From positions 12,968 to 54,066 of the forward strand of contig DBFQ01000039.1 of the NCBI GenBank assembly GCA_002294665.1: DNA of 41,099 bases, in the 5' to 3' direction. Below the pieces are notes generated by a model. That model worked only from the letters and a program-made list of their open reading frames with translations. It did no database searches and was not told the DNA's origin. Positions 23,846 through 32,902 of the stretch are shown one piece after another. Each line of letters starts with the position of its first letter. Position 1 is the stretch's first letter. The DNA comes from Candidatus Aminicenantes bacterium UBA876. Lineage in GTDB: Bacteria; Acidobacteriota; Aminicenantia; UBA2199. Made by a program: the position numbers and the translations under genes.

Positions 23846-24723
23846 GCCTGCGCGGATCTCTCCCATCCGCCGATCCGGTGTAAAAAAGCGCCCAGGATTC
23901 CTTTCTTGCCGGAACGCACCACGGAGAACTCCCTTCTCATGAACCCGGGTGCGTCCGCGGTCACCGCTGCATAACCCACACATCGCAACATGTCCAGGTC
24001 ATTGTAATCATTTCCCAATCCCACCGTGGCGGCAAGCGGGATTCCCATGCGACGGCATAATTCGATCACCGCGGTTGCCTTGGAAACCCCCGCGGGCATG
24101 ATTTCGATCCACATTGATTGCTGATCCAGCGGAGAGGTGGCGCGAATCAGTTGGCAGCGCCCGCCCAGGACACAGCGCAACCGCAGCAGGCGTCTTTCCA
24201 GGGGCGGAATAATCACCACGAACTGTGAAATCGACACGTCGATTCCACCCGCCGCCTGCGGCCGGATGCGCGCATATCCGCGATAACGCCGCAAGCGTTG
24301 AAAGAAATCGCTCGCCTCCCGGGTGAAGCCGCGGTACCAGAACCAGTGATTGTGGGGTACGCGTCGATGGATCATGTGATTCCAACGCCGTTGATCCAGT
24401 ACATGTGAAACGTTGGCGGCTTTTGCTGCGTCCATGCCGGCGTGGAAGATCAAGCGCTGTTCACGCCAGTCCAGGATTCCCGCTCCGGACGAAAACACAA
24501 CATGATCCACCGGGAAATCAGGCGCAAGCGCCTGGTGGACGGAAAGCAGGTTCCTGCCGGTGGCAATGACCCTCCGGATCCCCTTTTGCCCCAGTTCCTT
24601 CAGGACCCGGAGGTCGCGGTCGTTGAAGCCACGGCCATGCGGCAACAGGGTCCCGTCCAGGTCGGTAACCAGCATGGATAGTTTGCCCGGCGCCAAAGCA
24701 AGTGCGTGTTCGCTGTCGATCAT
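23839..24723 (-). CDS. HAD superfamily (Cof-type, IIB) hydrolase
   Basis: This soluble phosphatase has motif I DLDGTLLPHG, with the nucleophile Asp about 20 residues from the chosen start. Motif II is VIATGRN, and motif IV is GLGNDYNDLDML. A C2-type cap lies between them. Related proteins dephosphorylate sugar phosphates or phosphoglycerate-type substrates; the substrate here is unknown. The start is uncertain: ATG 24798, 24723 and 24675 are all in frame and none has a ribosome binding site. The longest version would add an unusual 25-residue leader. It converges on plsC. Confidence 0.8.
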   Translation of the reverse strand: MIDSEHALALAPGKLSMLVTDLDGTLLPHGRGFNDRDLRVLKELGQKGIRRVIATGRNLLSVHQALAPDFPVDHVVFSSGAGILDWREQRLIFHAGMDAAKAANVSHVLDQRRWNHMIHRRVPHNHWFWYRGFTREASDFFQRLRRYRGYARIRPQAAGGIDVSISQFVVIIPPLERRLLRLRCVLGGRCQLIRATSPLDQQSMWIEIMPAGVSKATAVIELCRRMGIPLAATVGLGNDYNDLDMLRCVGYAAVTADAPGFMRREFSVVRSGKKGILGAFLHRIGGWERSAQAQ

Positions 24724-24769
24724 GCTGACGGGTGTCGATCCCAAGCTCCGCCGCTCCAACCCGGTCCGG

Positions 24770-24778
24770 ATTGTATCA
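24770..24778 (-). promoter_or_regulatory. Extended -10 element upstream of the HAD hydrolase
   Basis: The minus strand reads TGATACAAT, an extended -10 with no recognisable -35. It matches exactly the element at 27080-27088 upstream of fusA. A separate TATAAT at 24851-24856 could also serve the gene if the longer start is right. Confidence 0.4.
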
Positions 24779-24892
24779 GTATTGTTGCACGGCCGCATTC
24801 ATCCAAAATGATCTCCGGCCTTTCTGACAACGCGTTTTTCCTGTCGTCTCATTATAAGGACGGGTGAAAAATCCGCGCCTGGCCGCTTATCA

Positions 24893-26968
24893 TTAACGAT
24901 TGCGGGCGCGTTTCTCTTCCAGAACCTTTTCCTCAATGGAACGCGGCAACGGACTGTAGTTCAAAAACTCCATCGAATAGTTGGCACGCCCGCTCGACAA
25001 GGTGCGCAACACCGATGCGTAACCAAACATCTCCATCAGCGGAACCTTCCCCGCCAGTTTCTGGGAACCCTTGCGATAACGACGCATGTTCTCGATCCGC
25101 CCGCGACGGCGGTTGATATCGCCGATAATATCACCCATGAATTCGTCCGGCGTGTTGATTTCGATCTTCATGATCGGCTCCAGCAATTGGGCACCGGCCT
25201 TGCGCACAACCTCTTTCAACGCCTGCTGCGTACAGGCCCGGAAAGCCATTTCACTGGAATCCACCGCGTGATAGGACCCGTCGGTCAGCACGAAACGCAC
25301 ATTCACCATGGGATATCCGGCCAGAAGTCCCTTGGCCAGTGTGTCGACAAAGGCGCGCTCCACCGCAGGGATATACTCCCGCGGAATGTTGCCGCCCTTG
25401 ACATGATCCACGAATTCCAGGCCGCCGTCTTCCTTGGGTTCCAGGCGGAATTCGACATGGGCGTACTGTCCGTGTCCACCGGTCTGTTTCTTGTACTTGT
25501 GCACGTGGGAAACTTCGCGTGTGATGGTTTCACGGAACGCCACCGCCGGCTCACCCACCTCTACATCGACCTTGTGTTCCGTACGCAAGCGATCCACGAT
25601 CACTTCCAGGTGGAGTTCACCCATGCCGGACACCACGGTTTCACCGGTTTCATCATCAAAACGTATCCGGAAAGAAGGATCCTCCATCGACATCTTGTTC
25701 AGGGCCACGGCCATGCGATCCCGATCTTTCTGCGTGACCGGATCGATTTTCATGTCCAGCACCGTGTCCGGGGTGTGAATCGATTCCAGCAGGATGGGAT
25801 TCTCTTCATCGCAAAGGGTGTTTCCGGTCATGGTGGACTTCATGCCGATGAGTGCGCCGATGGATCCGGCTTGCAGCGAATCGATCTCTTCACGCTTGCT
25901 GGCGTGAATGCGCATGATGCGACCGACCCGTTCACGCTTGGCCGTGGTGGAATTGTACACATAGGAGCCGGCTTTCAATTCACCGGAATAGACGCGGATA
26001 AACGTCTGTTGTCCCACAAAGTTGTCGTTGATGATCTTGAAGGCCAGTGCAGAAAACGGCCGGTTAGACGCGGGCTTGCGACTCAATGTCTTCTGCATGT
26101 CCGCCGGATCGTGGCCGACAACGATACCGCGGTCAATGGGAGAGGGCAGATAGTCGACAACTGCGTCCAGCAACAACTGGACCCCCTTGTTTTTGAAGGA
26201 TGAGCCGCAAAAGACCGGAGTAACCAGCAGGTTCAACACCGCGTGCCTGGCTGCTGCGCGGATATCATCCGCACTTACCTCTTCCTCGTTGAGAAACTTT
26301 TCCATCAGCGAGTCACTGAAGTCGGCCAGTTTTTCGATCAGTTGCTCCCGCATGCGCGCGACGGTTTCCCGCTGGGCGGCGGGGATCTCGATTTCCTTGC
26401 GTTCCAACTCTGAATACGCGTGGGCTTTCAGGGTCACCAGGTCAACGATTCCATAAAAATCGTTTTCGCTGCCCAGGGGCAATTGAAAGGGGATGGCGTT
26501 GGCTCCCAGCATTTCGTTCATCATTTCCACGGTCTGAAACAGGTCCGCGCCCTGTCGATCCATCTTGTTGACAAAAGCGATGCGGGGAACCTTGTAGCGG
26601 TCGGCCTGATGCCATACGGTTTCGCTCTGCGGCTCCACCCCCCCCACTCCACAGAACACCATGACGATCCCATCCAGCACCCGCAGGGAACGCTCCACTT
26701 CCAGGGTGAAATCGATGTGCCCCGGAGTATCGATGATATTGATGGTATGGTCGTTCCAGAAAGTCGTGATCGCGGCTGAGGAAATGGTGATGCCGCGCTC
26801 CTGCTCCTGCTTCATGAAATCCATCACCGCCTGGCCGTCATGCACTTCTCCGATCCTGCGCGTGCGCCCGGTAAAGAAAAGGATGCGCTCCGTGGTCGTG
26901 GTTTTGCCGGCGTCGATGTGGGCGACAATTCCGATATTGCGAATTTTCTGAATCCTGGTTGTATCCAT
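24893..26968 (-). CDS. fusA: Elongation factor G
   Basis: EF-G catalyses GTP-driven translocation and, with RRF, ribosome recycling. The 691-residue protein has G1 [10 protein letters not shown]2 RGITI, G3 DTPGH and G4 NKMD. Domain IV contains [11 protein letters not shown] and domain V follows. The ribosome binding site AGGAG lies 10 bases before ATG. It stands alone, not between rpsG and tuf as in the str operon. It may therefore be a second or specialised EF-G paralogue, although relocation of the only copy is equally possible. A promoter with an approximately 100-nt leader precedes it. Confidence 0.95.
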   Translation of the reverse strand: MDTTRIQKIRNIGIVAHIDAGKTTTTERILFFTGRTRRIGEVHDGQAVMDFMKQEQERGITISSAAITTFWNDHTINIIDTPGHIDFTLEVERSLRVLDGIVMVFCGVGGVEPQSETVWHQADRYKVPRIAFVNKMDRQGADLFQTVEMMNEMLGANAIPFQLPLGSENDFYGIVDLVTLKAHAYSELERKEIEIPAAQRETVARMREQLIEKLADFSDSLMEKFLNEEEVSADDIRAAARHAVLNLLVTPVFCGSSFKNKGVQLLLDAVVDYLPSPIDRGIVVGHDPADMQKTLSRKPASNRPFSALAFKIINDNFVGQQTFIRVYSGELKAGSYVYNSTTAKRERVGRIMRIHASKREEIDSLQAGSIGALIGMKSTMTGNTLCDEENPILLESIHTPDTVLDMKIDPVTQKDRDRMAVALNKMSMEDPSFRIRFDDETGETVVSGMGELHLEVIVDRLRTEHKVDVEVGEPAVAFRETITREVSHVHKYKKQTGGHGQYAHVEFRLEPKEDGGLEFVDHVKGGNIPREYIPAVERAFVDTLAKGLLAGYPMVNVRFVLTDGSYHAVDSSEMAFRACTQQALKEVVRKAGAQLLEPIMKIEINTPDEFMGDIIGDINRRRGRIENMRRYRKGSQKLAGKVPLMEMFGYASVLRTLSSGRANYSMEFLNYSPLPRSIEEKVLEEKRARNR

Positions 26969-27079
26969 GAGTCAATATCTCCTGCTTGCAAAGAACCCCG
27001 GACTACGCTCTCCCTGGGATTGGAATCGGGCGTGTTGTGTTCCGACTGGGGGGATTGACGAATACGGAATTCCAGAGGG

Positions 27080-27108
27080 ATTGTATCACAATCCGCCGCA
27101 AAGGTAAA
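27080..27108 (-). promoter_or_regulatory. fusA promoter (extended -10)
   Basis: The minus strand has TTTACC (27103-27108), a 17-bp spacer and TACAAT (27080-27085) preceded by TGA, forming TGATACAAT. The predicted start near 27073 gives a leader of about 105 nt. Confidence 0.6.
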
Positions 27109-27117
27109 CGCGGAAAG

Positions 27118-27564
27118 TCAACTCTCTCTTGGGCGGGGGTACCGATACTCGTGAAGCAGGATCAAAACCGCCGGAGCGAGCAGGAGGATATCGCGCAGGA
27201 TCAAAGCGATCATACCGCCCTCATGGGTACCCGCGCCGGTGGTGAAACAGCCGCAATCGATATTGTAGCCCCGGAACAGGTTGATTCCCAGCGCGACGAT
27301 AAACACGATCAACAACCCGCCCGATATCGTCGCTGCACCGCGTAACAAGATGCCGCTGATCAGGCAGATACCCGCCAGCAATTCCAGCACGGGCAGCCAG
27401 GCGGCCAGAAAATGGATCCCCCACGCGGGAACCAGATGATAATTATATAAAATATCGGCAAAAGCGTCGGGATGGGCGATCTTGTCAATGCTGGCATAAA
27501 TAAAGACTCCACCCAGGATCAAACGACAAGCCGGAACGATCCATTTCCATGCGCCGGAATGCAT
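27118..27564 (-). CDS. MauE/DoxX-like integral membrane protein
   Basis: This 148-residue protein has four membrane helices. The first is preceded by RLILGGVFIYASIDKIAHPDAFA, which is the DoxX/MauE family opening, and a CGCF motif (Cys pair) follows the third helix. MauE/DoxX proteins act in redox or disulfide-linked processes at the membrane, and the exact reaction is not known here. Its ATG overlaps the stop of the rhodanese gene (TGATG), and the two probably act together in sulfur or thiol chemistry. That role is inferred from the pairing. Confidence 0.78.
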   Translation of the reverse strand: MHSGAWKWIVPACRLILGGVFIYASIDKIAHPDAFADILYNYHLVPAWGIHFLAAWLPVLELLAGICLISGILLRGAATISGGLLIVFIVALGINLFRGYNIDCGCFTTGAGTHEGGMIALILRDILLLAPAVLILLHEYRYPRPRES

Positions 27565-28064
27565 CAGAAGCCTCCACCACCCGTTTCCAGAGGCATGCCG
27601 TCCGCTTTCCAGGCCTTGATCCCTCCCGGAAAGATCATCAGGTCATAAGCCTCTCTCTGCAGCAGACGCGCAGCCAGGGAAGCCGCATCCAGGCAGGCGG
27701 GATCACTGCAACAGATTACAATCGTCCGTCCGGCTTCCGATTCCTCGAGCAAGGATACAATCGCGGACTCTTCACGGTCGAGAGGAAGGTTTTTCGCTCC
27801 CGGGATGTGACCCGACCGGAACGATTTCTTATCCCGAATGTCCAGGACAACCACCATTTCCGCTTGAATCAATGCCTTCAGGGTTTCCAGGTCGACCCGG
27901 GAAACCCGGGTGAATGCCTGTTCCGTCAGTTCATCCCGTGGTTGATAACTCCGGGCCAGTGGCAGTCCGTCCCGGCGTACGGCGTTTGCGGCCATGGCCA
28001 CGCCCAGGCTGATGGCCGCAATCAGAATGGATTCGACAAGAACGCTTCTGAAAAAACGTTTCAT
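27564..28064 (-). CDS. Membrane-anchored rhodanese-like sulfurtransferase
   Basis: The protein has one N-terminal membrane helix (about residues 8-28) and a rhodanese domain (about 60-155). The domain contains VVLDIRDKKSFRSGHIPGA and an active-site loop CCSDPACLDA that carries cysteines, so sulfurtransfer is plausible. The domain should face the periplasm. The promoter at 28075-28103 is an excellent consensus match and predicts a leader of about 4 nt, with no ribosome binding site. It is coupled to the MauE/DoxX-like gene. Confidence 0.83.
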   Translation of the reverse strand: MKRFFRSVLVESILIAAISLGVAMAANAVRRDGLPLARSYQPRDELTEQAFTRVSRVDLETLKALIQAEMVVVLDIRDKKSFRSGHIPGAKNLPLDREESAIVSLLEESEAGRTIVICCSDPACLDAASLAARLLQREAYDLMIFPGGIKAWKADGMPLETGGGGF

Positions 28065-28074
28065 GTTAGACGAT

Positions 28075-28103
28075 ATTTTAGGCCGTCCTCACCATTCTGT
28101 CAA
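28075..28103 (-). promoter_or_regulatory. Promoter of rhodanese-MauE pair, predicted leaderless
   Basis: The minus strand has a perfect TTGACA (28098-28103), a 17-bp spacer and TAAAAT (28075-28080, 5/6 match). The ATG at 28064 starts 10 bases after the -10, so only about 4 nt of leader is expected. Confidence 0.78.
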
Positions 28104-28137
28104 TGCCTGGTCGAAGCTGGGAACCGGACAGGGTGGA

Positions 28138-28506
28138 TCAGTCGTGAAAGTGTTTGCCCTGGGTACAGGCGTCATCGGGAGATGTTTCGCGAAGCCTCCC
28201 CTGTTTGTACTGCTCGAGCGCATCTTTTACCTTGCCTGCGGCGCCGCTGTACACCTTGATGCCCAGGTCGCAGAACAAGCTGACGGCCCTTCTGCCCAGG
28301 TCCACGCAGATCAACGCTTTCACGCCATGCTGCGCCAGCAATTCGGGAGCTTCTCCCTGTCCGCCCCTGTGGCGGCTGGTATTGGCGATCGCCTCCACTT
28401 CACCGCTGTCCATGTTATAAAGAGTAAACGTATCTCCACGCCCGAAATGCGGGCTCAAATCTTCATCCAGGCCTGCGTTGCCCAGGGTTGGGAATGCCAG
28501 AATCAT
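28138..28506 (-). CDS. NifX/NifB-like dinitrogenase iron-molybdenum cofactor domain protein
   Basis: This 122-residue protein has the NifX/NafY fold: a start with MILAFPTLGN, then LSPHFGRGDTFTLYN (the HFGR signature), an ICVDLGRRAV segment, and a His/Cys-containing tail. Stand-alone members are common outside nitrogen fixers and are thought to carry metal clusters; no nitrogenase genes are present here. I start it at ATG 28506, five bases after GGAGG. A possible promoter (TTGAGA, 17 bp, TACTCT at 28556-28584) lies upstream. Confidence 0.8.
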   Translation of the reverse strand: MILAFPTLGNAGLDEDLSPHFGRGDTFTLYNMDSGEVEAIANTSRHRGGQGEAPELLAQHGVKALICVDLGRRAVSLFCDLGIKVYSGAAGKVKDALEQYKQGRLRETSPDDACTQGKHFHD

Positions 28507-28555
28507 TTTTTCCTCCATTTGCAATCGACGTGTGAAAATTCAATCTGCATGCACA

Positions 28556-28584
28556 AGAGTAATCGGTTTGCTATTCTGTCTCAA
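28556..28584 (-). promoter_or_regulatory. Possible promoter of the NifX-like gene
   Basis: TTGAGA (28579-28584) and TACTCT (28556-28561) are spaced 17 bp on the minus strand; the -10 matches only 3/6. A GGAGG ribosome binding site follows before ATG 28506. Confidence 0.4.
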
Positions 28585-28678
28585 AGTCACCGGAAAGTCA
28601 AGCCGCGGCCACATGAGCCGGATCCTTCGATTAAATTTTCTCATCACCGAACAGATTTCGCATGACGCCGGGAAACCT

Positions 28679-28707
28679 CCCGGGCCGGGGTCCAACCCCG
28701 GCCCGGG
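28679..28707 (-). terminator. Strong hairpin after the RND efflux operon
   Basis: A perfect 12-bp GC-only stem (CCCGGGCCGGGG with its complement) closes a 5-nt loop, starting 17 bases after the RND stop. No U-tract follows on either strand, so it is either a non-canonical terminator or an RNA-stabilising 3' structure. Confidence 0.55.
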
Positions 28708-28724
28708 TATGATGCTGATTCAAC

Positions 28725-31700
28725 TCAGCCTTTCAGCGCGTTGATTTCCGCTTTGGGTACGCGTGAGAAGTAGGTGTACAGGATGGGAACCACGAACAAG
28801 GTGAGCAGGGTGGATGCCAGCAGGCCGCCGATCAGTGCGATCGCCATGGGTGATCTCATGGCCGAACCTTCGCTGGTCGAAACCGCCATGGGCAACATTC
28901 CCAGGATGGTTGACAGGGCGGTGATCAGGATCGGACGCAGGCGAACCACCGCGCCTTCCAGGACCGACTCCAGTGTATTTCTCCCTTCTCGAATCAACTG
29001 GTTGATGTAATCCACCATCACGATGCCGTTGTTGACTACGATCCCGCCCAGCATGACAAACCCCATGATGGACGGCAGGTTGACGTTTTTACCCGTAAGC
29101 GCCAACAGCACGGCGGTGCCGATAAATGCCAGGGGAATGGTGAACATGATGATAAAGGGGTATTTGAAGCTCTCGAACTGGGAAGCCATGACCGCGTAAA
29201 CCAGCACCACGGCCAGCAGCAATGCCAGCAGCATGGTGGAAAACGCCTCCTGCATGTCCTTGAACTGCCCGCCCATCTCCGAGAAGTATCCTTCGGGCAG
29301 GCTGTTCAGGATCGGGCCGGAAGCCGCCATGATGTCCTTGATGATGCGTGTCAGGTCCCGATCGAAATAATTGGCGGTGACGCTGACCTTGCGCACCTGG
29401 TTCTCGCGCGTAATGCGCACAGGACCGGTCGAACGCACAAAATCCGCGATTTGGGCGAGGTATACTTTGTCGCCCCTGGCCGTAACGATGGGAAGCTGAC
29501 GCAGCTGGTTCAGCGAAGCGCGATCATCCTCACGCAGGCGCACGCGGATATCCCGTTCCTCACCCTTGAAATGCATGCGGCTGGCCACCGTACCGATGGT
29601 CATGGCGCGCACCTGGCTGGAAACATCATACGGCGTCAGGCCCAGGCGCGACAACTCTTCTTTGCGCAGCATCAGGCGGATTTCCGGTTTGCGCTCTTCC
29701 ATGGATGTCTGCACATCGCGGATGCCTTCAATGTCCTTGATGGCGCCGGCCACCCGGTGGGCGACGGCATCCAGGGTTTCCAGGTCACGCCCGAAAAAAG
29801 CGAACTCAATCGGACTGGTTGAAGTCCCCATCATCGAGGAGCCCATGTTGATCGACTGCACCCGCCCGGACTGCATTTGGGGTAAATGGCGCCGCCATTG
29901 CTCCAGGATCTGCTGGTCGGATACATCCCGCTGGCTGCTGGTTTTCAGGTAGGCGAAAAGGATCGCTTCGTGGGAACCGGCGGCACTCATGGCCGATGCG
30001 CCCCCACCCTCGTTTTCATCGGCGCCGACCTGGACCATGGTGGAAATGACATTGGGATCCTTGATGGCCCGTGATTCCGCGTAGCGGATCACGCGGTCGG
30101 TTTCCGCAAGGTTGGTGCCCACGGGCATGGACAACTTCAGCAGGATCATGTTCTGGTCGCTCTGGGGCATGAACTCACCGCCCAGGTTCGCTGCCAGTAC
30201 GATCGACAACACAAACACAACCACCACGGAAGCAACCACCAGGCGCCGATGCATCATCGCCCAGCTCAGGCGTACCCGGTACCATTCCCTGGCTTTCGAA
30301 AAACGCTTGCGGCCCAGATCAAGTGCTCCTTTCCCGGCTTCTTTCCGGGTTTTGAACAACCAGGAAGCAAGCAGGGGGATAATGGTCAGGGCCACGAAAA
30401 GAGAGGCCAGCAACGAGAACGAAACGGCCACGGCCAGTTCGCGCGACATTTCGCCCGACATGCCTGAAGACAGGCCCATGGGGAAAAACACCGCGATCGT
30501 GGTCAAAGTGGACGCGATGATGGCCGTGCCCACTTCCGAGGTGCCGATGCGGGCCGATTCCAGTGGCGATTTGCCCAATTCGATGTGGCGGAAGATGTTC
30601 TCGATCACCACGACCGCGTTGTCCACCAGCATACCCACCCCGACCGCCAGTCCTCCGAGGGTGATCAGGTTCAAAGTGAATCCCGACAGGTACAGGGCGA
30701 TAAAAGTAACAATGATCGAAAGGGGAATGGCGACACCGATGGCGATTGTGGGGCGCAGGTTGCGCAGAAAGAAAAAGATCAGCAACATGGCCAGGATGCC
30801 GCCCACCACGACCGTACTTGAGGATGTACTGACCATGCGTTCAATGATGTCGGAAAAATCCATGCCCACGGAAATGGTCAGGTCCGGATCCAGGGTGGGC
30901 TTGATTTCCTCAAGGGTCTCCTTGACACGGCGGGCCACGAGTACGGTGTTGGCACCCGAACTCTTGGTTACAATGACATGAACGCCTTTGCGTCCCAGTA
31001 CACGGACCAGGTTGCGCACCTCTTTGTGCGTTTCCTCCACCGTGGCGATATCGCGCAGGAAAACCGGTTCCCCACGCCGACCGGCTCCCACTACCACGCC
31101 GGCGATTTCATTCACCTGCTTGAATTCGCCCATGGTACGGATGAGAAATTCACTGTGCCGCTCGTCGATGTATCCTGAGGGCAGGTTGATGTTGGATGCC
31201 TGGATGGCGCCGACAACCTGCGTGATGGACAATCCCCGCGACTCCAGTTTGCCCTTGTCCACGTTGACCAGTACTTCCATCTCCTCGGAAGAAAATACCA
31301 CTACGGAGGCCACTCCCTCCAGTCTTTCCAGGCGCGTGGCCACTTCGTCGTCAAGGTAGTCTTTCAGGTCAATCAGGTCACGTTTCCCGCCGGTGACCCC
31401 ATACATCATGATGGGCATATCGGCGAAGTTGAATTTGACCACCATGGGCTGATTGGCGCCCGTGGGCAGGTATTGCTCAAACTGGCCGATGCGATCACGG
31501 ATGTCCTGGGCGGCGAAATCAAGGTTGGTCCCGGATTCGAATTCCACCATGATCGTGGACATCCCTTCCTGGGATATCGAGTTCAACTGCTTGACATTGC
31601 TGACCGTGGCGATCCATTGCTCCAACGGCCGGGTAATGCTCTCCTCAATGTCTTCGGAAGATACACCGGAATAGGAAGTAACCACGGACACATACGGACT

Positions 31701-31823
31701 GTCAATATCCGGCAGCATATCCAGTCCCAGGCCTTCAAAAGCGATCACGCCGAAAATCAGGATAACCGCCACCACCATGGTGACCGTAACCCGGTGGCGC
31801 AGAGAAAATTCAACGATTTTCAT
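28725..31823 (-). CDS. RND family efflux permease (AcrB/HAE1-like)
   Basis: This inner-membrane proton-driven pump has 1032 residues, the usual RND length. It has twelve membrane helices, two large periplasmic loops, and the N-terminal signature FSLRHRVTVTM. The fourth helix has GMLVDNAVVVIEN with the proton-relay Asp. The repeat structure is internally duplicated, as in the family. The ATG overlaps the adaptor gene stop (ATGA). It is the last gene of tetR-tolC-adaptor-RND. It looks like a hydrophobic/amphiphilic drug exporter rather than a heavy-metal pump, though the substrate is not visible. Confidence 0.95.
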   Translation of the reverse strand: MKIVEFSLRHRVTVTMVVAVILIFGVIAFEGLGLDMLPDIDSPYVSVVTSYSGVSSEDIEESITRPLEQWIATVSNVKQLNSISQEGMSTIMVEFESGTNLDFAAQDIRDRIGQFEQYLPTGANQPMVVKFNFADMPIMMYGVTGGKRDLIDLKDYLDDEVATRLERLEGVASVVVFSSEEMEVLVNVDKGKLESRGLSITQVVGAIQASNINLPSGYIDERHSEFLIRTMGEFKQVNEIAGVVVGAGRRGEPVFLRDIATVEETHKEVRNLVRVLGRKGVHVIVTKSSGANTVLVARRVKETLEEIKPTLDPDLTISVGMDFSDIIERMVSTSSSTVVVGGILAMLLIFFFLRNLRPTIAIGVAIPLSIIVTFIALYLSGFTLNLITLGGLAVGVGMLVDNAVVVIENIFRHIELGKSPLESARIGTSEVGTAIIASTLTTIAVFFPMGLSSGMSGEMSRELAVAVSFSLLASLFVALTIIPLLASWLFKTRKEAGKGALDLGRKRFSKAREWYRVRLSWAMMHRRLVVASVVVVFVLSIVLAANLGGEFMPQSDQNMILLKLSMPVGTNLAETDRVIRYAESRAIKDPNVISTMVQVGADENEGGGASAMSAAGSHEAILFAYLKTSSQRDVSDQQILEQWRRHLPQMQSGRVQSINMGSSMMGTSTSPIEFAFFGRDLETLDAVAHRVAGAIKDIEGIRDVQTSMEERKPEIRLMLRKEELSRLGLTPYDVSSQVRAMTIGTVASRMHFKGEERDIRVRLREDDRASLNQLRQLPIVTARGDKVYLAQIADFVRSTGPVRITRENQVRKVSVTANYFDRDLTRIIKDIMAASGPILNSLPEGYFSEMGGQFKDMQEAFSTMLLALLLAVVLVYAVMASQFESFKYPFIIMFTIPLAFIGTAVLLALTGKNVNLPSIMGFVMLGGIVVNNGIVMVDYINQLIREGRNTLESVLEGAVVRLRPILITALSTILGMLPMAVSTSEGSAMRSPMAIALIGGLLASTLLTLFVVPILYTYFSRVPKAEINALKG

Positions 31824-32902
31824 TGCTGCTCCCCTTCAATGCGGATCGGGGCGCCGTCAATCAAATCATAATTCCCTTCGACCACAACCGCGACACCCTC
31901 TTCCAGACCGTTGACCACCTCAAAATGGGTCTCGTTTTTCGGCCCCACCTCAATCCGCGTCAAGCGGGCGTGACCGTTGTCATAAACCACCACGCGGTCT
32001 TCTCCGATCAATGCGGACAGGGGCAGCATCAAAACGTTTTCATCTTTTTCAATTTCAATGGCGACATCGGCAAACACGCCGGCCTTGATCGCGAGGTCCG
32101 GGTTGTCTACCCGGACTTCCACCTGAAAAGTTTTGGATGCCACGTCCGCGGCCAGGGTTTTACTGTACACGCTGCCGGCAAACTCTTTCTGCCGGTAGGT
32201 GCTGACCGAAACCCGGCAGGGCATGCCCTCCGAAATTCTTTCGATATCTTCCGCGGCCACATCCAGGCGCACCTTGATGCGGCTCAGATCCATCAGTGTC
32301 AGTACACCGGGACCTCCACCCATCTGGGGATTGATCATGTCGCCCTCATCCAGGTGACGAGCGGTGATGATGCCGTCAAACGGGGCGCTCATGCGCGCCG
32401 AATTCAGGTGGTGCCGCACCAGGTCCAGGTTGGCGTCCGCACTCTTCTTCTGGGTCAGAGCGGATTCCAACGCCAGTTCGGCTTTTTCCAGCTGCATATT
32501 GGAAACGGCGTTGCGTTCATGCAACTTGCGCATGCGTTCCGCATTCACGCGGGCGTCCTTGAGCGCGGCATCGGCCACGGCCACGGCAGCCGCGGCCTGG
32601 TTCTGCTGCAGTTTCAGCGTGGTGGTGTCCAGTTCAGCCAGAAGCTGCCCCCGGCGTACGGTTTCCCCTTCCTTGACCAAAATTCGATCCACGCGCCCGG
32701 CCACATCCGGAATAATACCAGCCTGTTTCCACGGCATCACCGTACCGGTATATTTCAATACACGGGTCAAAACGCCGCGCTTAACCGGTTCCGCGACAAC
32801 GTTGACGGCCAGTTTTTCCTGGTTTGTTTCCGGCTTCTGGCCATTGCCGCAAGCCGCGGCCAGAAGCGAGGCTACCAGGGCCAATATGGTGACTTTTTTC
32901 AT
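31820..32902 (-). CDS. RND efflux periplasmic adaptor, lipoprotein
   Basis: The adaptor links the RND pump to the outer-membrane channel. A lipoprotein signal ends LAAAC (Cys at about residue 18), so it should be anchored by an acyl group added by Lgt. The mature part has a lipoyl/barrel-sandwich segment (VDRILVKEGETVRRGQLLAEL), a coiled-coil hairpin (about 85-165) and a beta-barrel with membrane-proximal domain. The 360-residue length is normal. It overlaps tolC and the RND gene by 4 bp each. Confidence 0.93.
   Translation of the reverse strand: MKKVTILALVASLLAAACGNGQKPETNQEKLAVNVVAEPVKRGVLTRVLKYTGTVMPWKQAGIIPDVAGRVDRILVKEGETVRRGQLLAELDTTTLKLQQNQAAAAVAVADAALKDARVNAERMRKLHERNAVSNMQLEKAELALESALTQKKSADANLDLVRHHLNSARMSAPFDGIITARHLDEGDMINPQMGGGPGVLTLMDLSRIKVRLDVAAEDIERISEGMPCRVSVSTYRQKEFAGSVYSKTLAADVASKTFQVEVRVDNPDLAIKAGVFADVAIEIEKDENVLMLPLSALIGEDRVVVYDNGHARLTRIEVGPKNETHFEVVNGLEEGVAVVVEGNYDLIDGAPIRIEGEQQ

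Noticed and set aside
25187..26203. Long + strand frame opposite fusA
   Set aside because: It is antisense to EF-G with all GTPase motifs present, and shows only shadow-type composition.
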